Shown: positions 58,433 to 64,000 of the stretch, one piece after another
Position numbering within the stretch: position 1 is the stretch's first letter
Layout of the letters: every line of letters begins with the position of its first letter
From: JADKFD01 sp050250665
GTDB taxonomy: Bacteria > Pseudomonadota > Gammaproteobacteria > Xanthomonadales > SZUA-5
DNA: 64,000 bases
Assembly (NCBI GenBank): GCA_050250665.1
Contig: JBFWOF010000001.1
Span: forward strand, 101,907-165,906
Direction: 5' to 3'
Program-made: the position numbers and the translations under genes
The notes under the pieces: generated by a model
What the model saw: the letters and a program-made list of their open reading frames with translations, nothing else
Database searches by the model: none
What the model was told of the DNA's origin: nothing

Positions 58433-59817
58433 CTACGGCCCCAACGGCGGCAAGCGCACCTCGAAACAGGCGCCGCCGAGGGACTCGGAGCGGCTGACTT
58501 TCATTTCGCCGTCGTAGGAGGCAACGATGTCGCCGATGATCGACAGGCCGATACCGTGGCCCTGCACGCGCTCGTCGCCGCGTACGCCGCGTTTGAGCAC
58601 TTCGCTGATCTTGTCTGCGGGAATGCCCGGACCATCATCTTCAACGCGCAGCAGCAGGCCCGGGCGACGCGCGCGGGCCTGATCGATGGGCGCAGCCGTC
58701 AGCAACACCCGCGACTTGCACCACTTGAAGGCGTTGTCGAGCAGATTGCCGAGCAATTCCATCAGATCGCCCTTGTCGCCGTGGAACACGCTGCGCTCGT
58801 CGACCTCGAACTCGGCCAGCGCGCCCTTGCGGGCATAGACCTTCTCCAGCGTCAGCGCGATTTCCTCGGCGTGGGCCAGCACCGGCAGCGGCGCCGCATA
58901 GGTCTGATGGCCGGATTTGGCGGCGCGAGCCAGCTGGTAGGCGACGATCTCGTCCATGCGCACCACCTGCTCCAGGCCGGAGCGCTTGAGCTTGTCGACC
59001 TCGGTTTCGTTCTCGATCAGACCACGCATCACCGCCAGCGGCGTTTTCAGACTGTGGGCCAGATCGCCCGCGTGGTGCGATAGCGCCGCAGATGCACGCG
59101 CGCGCGGCGGGTGGAATCGGTGTGTCCGCGCGTGAGCGCCGCCAGTTCCAGCGGATAGTTGCCGGACAGCTGCTCGGACTCGCCGCGCTCGACCAGCGAC
59201 AGATCGCGGGCCACGGCGCGCAACGGGCGCAGGCTCCAGAACAGCAGCAGCGCCTGGAACATCAGCAGCAGCAGCCCGAGTCCGCCAAGTACGACCCACA
59301 TGGTTTCGCGGAAGGCCCCGATCTGACGCTTGACCGAACTCTGGTTCTCGCCGACGTTGATGGTCAGCCGCACATCCTTGCCGCTGGGCGAGCGGGCCTC
59401 GAAGAGCACGCCCATGCTGAGCATGTAAACGCCGCCGACACGGGTGCGGATCGGCCCCTTGTAGGTCATCTCACCGGGCTTCAGCGCGTCTTCGAAAGGC
59501 AGGTCACGATCCAGCGCCGAGCGCGATTCCCAGCGGAAGTTCTCGGCATACACCGAGGCATACAAACCCGAACCAGGTCGGTCCAGGCGCGGCTCTGGCA
59601 GGAATTCGGGCACCAGCACGGCGCCGCCCACCGAGATATCGGTACGCGCCAGAAAGGAATACAGCACCGATTGCAGGCGCTCGCGCAGCACCGAATAAGC
59701 CCAGTTCTCGAAGGCCCGCTCCAGCGCATAGCCGGTCAGCCCGATGAAGGCCGCCAGTACCAGACTGGCAGCCAGCAAGGATCGCGCGGCCAGCGAGAAT
59801 TGGCGCCTGGCGCTCAT
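58433..59817 (-). pseudogene. phoQ: PhoQ-like sensor histidine kinase, frameshifted at the HAMP/DHp junction
   Basis: Two overlapping frames encode one kinase. The first part (59817 to about 59071) has a signal anchor, a periplasmic sensor (about residues 35-165), a second membrane helix and a HAMP-like linker ending in RRYRTT. It then runs into a stop, TGA at 59047. In the other frame the sequence continues with DLAHSLKTPLAVMRGL (the phospho-accepting His), NLLDNAFKWCKSRVLL, DDGPGIP and GHGIGLSIIGDIV, to 58433. One missing base after C59070 would restore YRTTLGDLAHS. It follows the PhoP-like regulator by 310 bases. It may be a true inactivating mutation or a sequence error. Confidence 0.8.
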
Positions 59818-60127
59818 CAGACTGGCTCACTGTAGCGACAGTAGTTCATTGTGGCCGGAGACGGGAAGGAAGGGGCACGGGGCACGAGAAAAGCTACTGG
59901 TTTCCGGAACCCGCCGTCGTAGGTCATGTTGTCCGCGTCAGCGGACTACGTGACATCGAGTTGCGTCACGTAGCTCGCTACGCGAGCAACGTGACCTACA
60001 ACAGCAAATCAACAATTTACGATATGGATTGATTGCGAGCTCTTCCCGTGCCCCCTGCACCTCCTTTGCTACGCAAATCATCGTAGCAAACGAGGCGGCA
60101 GGAGCAGCCGCGAACACTAACGCCCTC
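59818..60127. repeat. 310-base repeat-bearing spacer between regulator and kinase genes
   Basis: It contains a full copy of the GTAGGTCACGTTG palindrome family (59918-60003), GGGGCACGG minirepeats at 59872-59888, and a CCCGTGCCCC run near 60042. A TGCTACG...CGTAGCA hairpin lies at about 60068-60087. The spacer is long for a regulator-kinase pair. Confidence 0.72.
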
Positions 60128-60808
60128 TCAGGACGTCCGCGGAATCGAGAATCGGTAGCCGCGGCCACGCACGGTCTCGATCGGCTTGAGCTCGCCTTCC
60201 GGATCAAGCTTCTTGCGCAAACGTCCGATGAAGACTTCGATGACATTGCTGTCGCGATCGAAATCCTGCTCGTAGATGTGTTCGGTCAGATCGCTCTTGG
60301 ACACCAGTTCACCGGCATGCAGGATCAGGTACTCCAGCACCTTGTACTCGTAGCTGGTCAGATCGACCGACTGGTCATTGACCGTGACCGACTGCGCCGT
60401 GGTGTCGAGCTTCACCGGGCCGCATTCCAGCAGCGGCTTGCTCCAGCCGGCGCTGCGCCGTACCAGCGCATTCATGCGCGCCAGCAGTTCCTCGATGTGG
60501 AAGGGCTTGACCAGATAGTCGTCGGCCCCGCACTTGAGACCCTCGACCTTGTCTTCCCAGCTGCCGCGCGCGGTCAGGATCAGGATCGGATAGCGACGAC
60601 CGGACTCACGCAGGCGCTTGACCACCTCCAGCCCGGGCAATTTGGGCAGGCCGAGGTCAACGATGGCGACATCGAAGGGTACCTCCTTGCCCATGTACAC
60701 GCCCTCATCGCCATCGGCGGCGGTATCCACGGCAAAGCCCTCGCGTTGCAGACGCGCGGCCAGGGTTTCACGCAGGGGTGCTTCGTCTTCGACCAACAGG
60801 ACTCGCAT
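60128..60808 (-). CDS. phoP: OmpR/PhoP-family response regulator
   Basis: 226 residues. Receiver domain (1-118) with acidic pocket EDE, phospho-accepting Asp51 in IVDLGLPKLPG, Thr in ILTAR and Lys in DDYLVKPFH. The winged-helix effector (about 125-226) has VDLTSYEYKVLEYLILHAG and VIEVFIGRLRKKLDPEG, then VRGRGYRF. The closest overall match is PhoP. Upstream is a PepSY gene, and downstream its frameshifted kinase. A regulator lacking a working kinase may still act through other phosphodonors. Confidence 0.92.
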   Translation of the reverse strand: MRVLLVEDEAPLRETLAARLQREGFAVDTAADGDEGVYMGKEVPFDVAIVDLGLPKLPGLEVVKRLRESGRRYPILILTARGSWEDKVEGLKCGADDYLVKPFHIEELLARMNALVRRSAGWSKPLLECGPVKLDTTAQSVTVNDQSVDLTSYEYKVLEYLILHAGELVSKSDLTEHIYEQDFDRDSNVIEVFIGRLRKKLDPEGELKPIETVRGRGYRFSIPRTS

Positions 60809-60829
60809 GGGCAGGCTCCTTGAAAGCGC

Positions 60830-61051
60830 TCAGGCTGGAATCTGGAAAATGCGTACACGACCGTCCGGCATCAACACCTTGATGCGATAGACAACCGTAC
60901 CACGAGTTCGAATGGTATCGGCAGCCAGTACCTTGCCGCCGGTCTCCCGTTCGACCTGCTCGATCGCTTCCTTCAGGGTGGCGGCAGCTGCGGGCCAGGC
61001 GGCCCACAACGACAGCCACGCGATCAATGCAACTCGGAACAAGGACGACAT
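60830..61051 (-). CDS. PepSY-domain small periplasmic protein
   Basis: 73 residues. A signal peptide (LFRVALIAWLSLWAAWPAAA) precedes a single PepSY-like unit: ATLKEAIEQVERETGGKVLAA, then YRIKVLMPDGRVRIFQI. Such proteins often sit beside PhoPQ-type systems in Xanthomonadales and may modulate the sensor. It lies 21 bases upstream of phoP on the same strand. ATG 61051 is used; an in-frame GTG at 61060 is possible. Confidence 0.82.
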   Translation of the reverse strand: MSSLFRVALIAWLSLWAAWPAAAATLKEAIEQVERETGGKVLAADTIRTRGTVVYRIKVLMPDGRVRIFQIPA

Positions 61052-61146
61052 GCTCGGCACTGGTTATGCGTACTCCATGCATCATAGTCGGCGCGAAGGC
61101 GCCAGACCACGGAAGCTGCATCCTTGCAGACCGGGCTCTAGCCCAA

Positions 61147-61176
61147 CCTGAACGAGGTTCAGGAGAAATCTGAAAC
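61147..61176 (-). promoter_or_regulatory. Possible regulator site upstream of the PepSY-phoP operon
   Basis: CCTGAAC-GAG-GTTCAGG (61147-61163) is a perfect 7-bp dyad. CTGAAC (61148) and CTGAAA (61170) are direct repeats starting 22 bases apart, two helical turns, the spacing favoured by OmpR-type regulators. Autoregulation is inferred. Confidence 0.4.
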
Positions 61177-61305
61177 TCTTCGGATCTGCCAGCCCGCGTG
61201 TGCCGCGCAGCGGCTCACCGGGGCTTTGCCGCGTCCACTCCCGGACAGCGCTGCGCGCAGTTCCGGGCTACCAGAGCGCAAGCTTCGCGCCGACAACCGA
61301 CAACC

Positions 61306-62643
61306 CTAAATCCAGCCCTGCTGCAGCCGCGCGGTCAGCGCCTCCGCGGTGGCCGGCAGCGTTTCCACCTGGGCCGGCCGCGCCAGCAGTGCTGCCAGCG
61401 CCGGAGGAACGTCCACGGCGTGCCCGATCAGGGGCTCGACCACGTCATCGAATTTGGCCGGATGGGCGGTGGCGACCAGCAGCATCGGGGACTTGTCGCC
61501 CTGCTGGCGCATCGTGGCCATGATCTCGACCGCGCAAGCGGTGTGCGGGCACCAGATCTGGCCATAGTCGCGCTCGCCCTCGGCGATGCGAGCCCGAATG
61601 CGGGCGTCGTCCACGCGGTGGGCGTGGATGCCGCTGGCGCGCAGATCCCGATTCCGGAAGAACCAGGCCAGGCGTTCAAAATTGCTGGGATCGCCGACGT
61701 CCATGGCATTGGCCAGCGTGGCAATACTGGGACGGCCGCGGTAATCGCCACCGCCGAAGAACTCGGATAGGGTGGGATTGGCGTTGGTGGCGAAATGCAC
61801 CTCGCCCAGCGGCAGTCCCATCTCCCGCACCAGCACTGCCGCCAGGGCGTTACCGAGGTTACCGGTCGGAATGATCAGCGTCGGCGCCACCCGCTGCTCT
61901 CCCGGGTTCCCGGTCCCGGGTCCCCGGTCCCGACCTAGCTTCAAAGCCGCATAGGCGTAATACGCCATCTGCGGCAGCAATCGCCCCAGCGAGATGCTGT
62001 TGGCGCTGGTCAGGGCGTAGCGCGAGGCCAGCTGGCGGTCGCCGAGCAGCTGTTTGACCACGCGCTGGCAGTCGTCAAAACTGCCGTCCACCTTGAAGGC
62101 ATGGACATTGTCGCCAAAGGCGCCGAGCTGATGCGCCTGACGTGCCGACACCCGGCCATCCGGATAGAGGATGACCACCTGAAAGCCGGGGCGCCGGTGG
62201 AATGCCGCCGCGACCGCGCCGCCGGTGTCGCCCGACGTGGCCACCAGCACGGTGCGCAAAGGGTCGTCGCGAGTGCGCAATCGCGCCAGACAGGCGGCCA
62301 GGAAGCGCGCAGCAAAATCCTTGAAAGCCGCGGTGGGGCCGTGAAACAGTTCCAGCAGCCAACTGCGGCCGTCCTCGATCTCGACCATCGGTACCGGCAG
62401 ATCCAGGGCTTCGCGACAGATCTCACCCAGCTTCGGTGCCAGCGAGCTGCCGGCGAAGAAGGGCGTCAGCAGGCGCTCGGCCACTTCGGGCAGGCTCTGG
62501 CAACCCTGGAAATCTGCGATTCCGAATTCCGGCAAGCGCTCCGGCACGTACAGACCGCCGTCGGCAGCCAGCCCGGCCGACAGCGCCGCATCCAGCGTCA
62601 CCGGCCATTCCTGACGGGCATCGCGGGTACTGAAATAGCGCAT
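61306..62643 (-). CDS. thrC: Threonine synthase (with repeat-derived insert)
   Basis: 445 residues. It starts MRYFSTRDARQEWPVTLDAAL, carries the PLP lysine in HGPTAAFKDFAARF (about residue 111), and VATSGDTGGAVAAAF, SANSISLGRLLPQ and the later IPTGNLGNALAA. It turns phosphohomoserine into threonine. A short stretch of about 12 residues (RDRGPGTGNPGEQ, around residue 240) is encoded by GGGACC-type repeat DNA and is absent from the usual family pattern, apparently in a surface loop. It is the last gene of thrA-thrB-thrC, 3 bases after thrB. Confidence 0.94.
   Translation of the reverse strand: MRYFSTRDARQEWPVTLDAALSAGLAADGGLYVPERLPEFGIADFQGCQSLPEVAERLLTPFFAGSSLAPKLGEICREALDLPVPMVEIEDGRSWLLELFHGPTAAFKDFAARFLAACLARLRTRDDPLRTVLVATSGDTGGAVAAAFHRRPGFQVVILYPDGRVSARQAHQLGAFGDNVHAFKVDGSFDDCQRVVKQLLGDRQLASRYALTSANSISLGRLLPQMAYYAYAALKLGRDRGPGTGNPGEQRVAPTLIIPTGNLGNALAAVLVREMGLPLGEVHFATNANPTLSEFFGGGDYRGRPSIATLANAMDVGDPSNFERLAWFFRNRDLRASGIHAHRVDDARIRARIAEGERDYGQIWCPHTACAVEIMATMRQQGDKSPMLLVATAHPAKFDDVVEPLIGHAVDVPPALAALLARPAQVETLPATAEALTARLQQGWI
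61898..61935. repeat. GGGACC minirepeat inside thrC
   Basis: Tandem GGGTTCCCGGTCCC / GGGTCCCCGGTCCC units within the coding sequence, related to the mutS repeat at 36386-36420. Confidence 0.78.
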
Positions 62644-62646
62644 GGA

Positions 62647-63630
62647 TCATTCGCTCCTGCTGATCACGCTGGCACCGCTGTTGGCGACGGCGCTGATGAT
62701 GATGTCACTGGCCAGCCCGGCCTCGGCGAAAGCCGCGGCCATGGCTTCGCCCGCTGCCGCCGCTGCCTCGCGCTGCTCGAACCAGGCGAACACGCTGGGG
62801 CCGGCGCCGGAGATCGAGGCTCCCAGCGCGCCGGCATCCAGAGCGGCCTGCTTGACCGCGGCAAAACCCGGGATCAACGAGGAACGACGCGGTTCGATCA
62901 GCACATCGCGCAGACCGCGACGGATCAACTCGAAACTGCTGGTGTAGCAGCCTGCCAGCACCAGCGCCAGGCCTTCACTCTGGGCCACGAATTCACTCAG
63001 CGCAAACACCCCACGCAGGGCTTCGCGGGCCTTGCGCGTCTCCAGCACGAAGTGCGGATGCACCAGCACCGCGATCAGACCCGGCGGCACCGGAATCGGC
63101 ACCAGCCGGTCGGGCGTCGCCAGCACCAGACCCCCCAGCAACTGCGGGCCGACATTGTCGCCATGCAGGCTGCCGCTGGCGGCGCGCTCGCCCTCCAGCG
63201 CATAGGGATAGAGCTGCGATGGCGTCAGCGGCTCGGCCAGCAGGGCATTGGCTGCAGTGAGGGCGGCGGTGGCCGAAGCTGCCGATCCACCCAGGCCTGA
63301 ACCCAGCGGGATACCCTTGTCGATATCGAGCTCGATGCCGAAATCCAGATCCAGCGCCGCGCGCCAGGCGGCGACGGCCCGCGCCGCCGTGTTGTTTTCC
63401 GGATCGAAGGGCAGATCGGTCACCACCCCGGTGATCTCGCGCACCCGCACCACCGGTTCAGCGATTCGCGTCGCCGTCACCCGGTCGCCAATACCCTCCA
63501 GCGCATGCCCGAGCAGATCAAATCCCACACCCACATTGCCGACACTCGCAGGCGCGAAGGCAGTGGCCGTGCGGTATCGCCCCTCATTGACCTTTGACGT
63601 TTCACGTTTCACCTGATCTGGCGCTGTCAT
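62647..63630 (-). CDS. thrB: Homoserine kinase
   Basis: 327 residues, GHMP kinase family. TAFAPASVGNVGVGFDLLG near the N-terminus and the ATP loop IPLGSGLGGSAASATAAL (about residues 106-123) are diagnostic, followed by LHGDNVGPQLLGG and ISGAGPSVFAWF. It phosphorylates homoserine. ATG 63630 overlaps the thrA stop (ATGA). The first 17 residues (MTAPDQVKRETSKVNEG) precede the core and are partly encoded by a GTGAAACGTGAAACGTCAAA repeat like that at 30456-30524. Confidence 0.95.
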   Translation of the reverse strand: MTAPDQVKRETSKVNEGRYRTATAFAPASVGNVGVGFDLLGHALEGIGDRVTATRIAEPVVRVREITGVVTDLPFDPENNTAARAVAAWRAALDLDFGIELDIDKGIPLGSGLGGSAASATAALTAANALLAEPLTPSQLYPYALEGERAASGSLHGDNVGPQLLGGLVLATPDRLVPIPVPPGLIAVLVHPHFVLETRKAREALRGVFALSEFVAQSEGLALVLAGCYTSSFELIRRGLRDVLIEPRRSSLIPGFAAVKQAALDAGALGASISGAGPSVFAWFEQREAAAAAGEAMAAAFAEAGLASDIIISAVANSGASVISRSE

Positions 63631-64000
63631 AACGGTGCCCCGAGTGACGACGCCACCCGCAGCAGGTCGGCAAACACACCCGCGGCGGTAACGTCCGGAC
63701 CGGCACCGGGGCCGCGCACGATCAGAGGATTGTTGCGGTAGCGCGAGGTGGCAAAGGACACGATGTTGTCGGTCAGCGCAATGTGCGCAAAAGGATGAAA
63801 GGCGGGCAGCGCCTTCAGCACCACCTCGGCACGACCGTCGGCTTCCAGCACCGCGCAATAACGCAGCACCTGATGGGCCTCGTGCGCAGTCTGGAAGCGC
63901 TCGTGCATGGGCGCGTCCAGACAGGACAGTCCGCTCAGGAACTCCTCGACGCCGGCATCGACCAGTTCGGCCGGCACCAGCGACTCGACGTGAACCTGAT
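63627..64000 (-). CDS. thrA: Bifunctional aspartokinase/homoserine dehydrogenase, C-terminal end (5' part beyond window)
   Basis: About 124 codons at the right window edge. The visible part (VHVESLVPAELVDAG, VLRYCAVLEADGRAEVVLKAL, HPFAHIALTDNIVSFATSRY, PLIVRGPGAGPDVTAAGVFADLL) is the end of the homoserine dehydrogenase domain and matches ThrA/MetL-type fusions. Because thrB and thrC follow directly, it is called thrA. A free-standing hom gene would look the same here. It reduces aspartate semialdehyde to homoserine. Confidence 0.85.
   Translation of the reverse strand, partial: QVHVESLVPAELVDAGVEEFLSGLSCLDAPMHERFQTAHEAHQVLRYCAVLEADGRAEVVLKALPAFHPFAHIALTDNIVSFATSRYRNNPLIVRGPGAGPDVTAAGVFADLLRVASSLGAPL

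Noticed and set aside
58185..58517. 110-codon plus-strand frame in the repeat-filled gap
   Set aside because: Composed of dispersed repeat sequence and low-complexity DNA; not a gene.

Overview
The window looks like a chromosomal segment of a high-GC gammaproteobacterium, most likely of the order Xanthomonadales (Lysobacterales). The reasons are the metY-rimP-nusA-infB-rbfA-truB block, a thrA-thrB-thrC operon, a split class II ribonucleotide reductase, a YtrA-type GntR/ABC operon with a GGTG-N16-CACC operator, and many short dispersed palindromic repeats between genes. No phage, plasmid, transposase or CRISPR signature was seen. The left edge cuts pxpA and the right edge cuts thrA.

Layout. 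1-2.4 kb: 5-oxoprolinase genes pxpB-pxpC-pxpA (minus). 2.7-3.1 kb: a TfoX-N-like small protein. 3.4-12.7 kb (minus): an envelope/lipid cluster of a lipase-like lipoprotein, DUF1302, DUF1329, a terminator, a Ycf48/BNR-repeat protein and an RND (MMPL/HAE3-type) transporter. 13-14 kb: GAPDH. 14.2-20.4 kb: initiator tRNA and translation/transcription genes, followed by an SDR and a secreted protein with a C-terminal anchor. 22.7 kb: kbl. 24.2-30.5 kb: a very tight seven-gene operon (OsmC, desaturase, FAD oxidoreductase, DUF1365, cyclopropane-synthase-like methyltransferase, DUF2878, DUF1295), followed by a second methyltransferase of the same superfamily, an iodotyrosine-deiodinase-like flavoprotein and a membrane protein. 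33.8 kb: mutS with repeat DNA inside the gene. 37-39 kb: two class II cytochromes c around an FHA-GGDEF protein. 39.1-41.7 kb: GntR-ABC operon. 41.8 kb: tRNA-Pro(CGG). 42-47.7 kb: EEP hydrolase, GNAT, membrane protein, EamA transporter, hutG-like and dadA-like genes. 48.5-53.6 kb (minus): nrdJa, histone-H1-like gene, periplasmic protein, nrdJb, histidine phosphatase, with two NrdR boxes upstream. 53.8-56.8 kb: a large GGDEF-EAL protein. 57 kb: cysteine synthase. 58.4-61 kb: PepSY - PhoP-like regulator - PhoQ-like kinase, the kinase frameshifted. 61.3-64 kb: thrA-thrB-thrC.

The most interesting biology is the 24.2-33.6 kb lipid-tailoring region. It combines a desaturase, an FAD enzyme and two SAM-dependent fatty-acyl methyltransferases, and resembles pathways that build cyclopropane, branched or furan fatty acids on phospholipids. 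A second theme is that intergenic-type repeat DNA occurs in frame inside mutS (twice), thrC and thrB. Clear regulatory sites are the NrdR box pair before nrdJ, the GntR operator, the metY and tRNA-Pro promoters, and several terminators.
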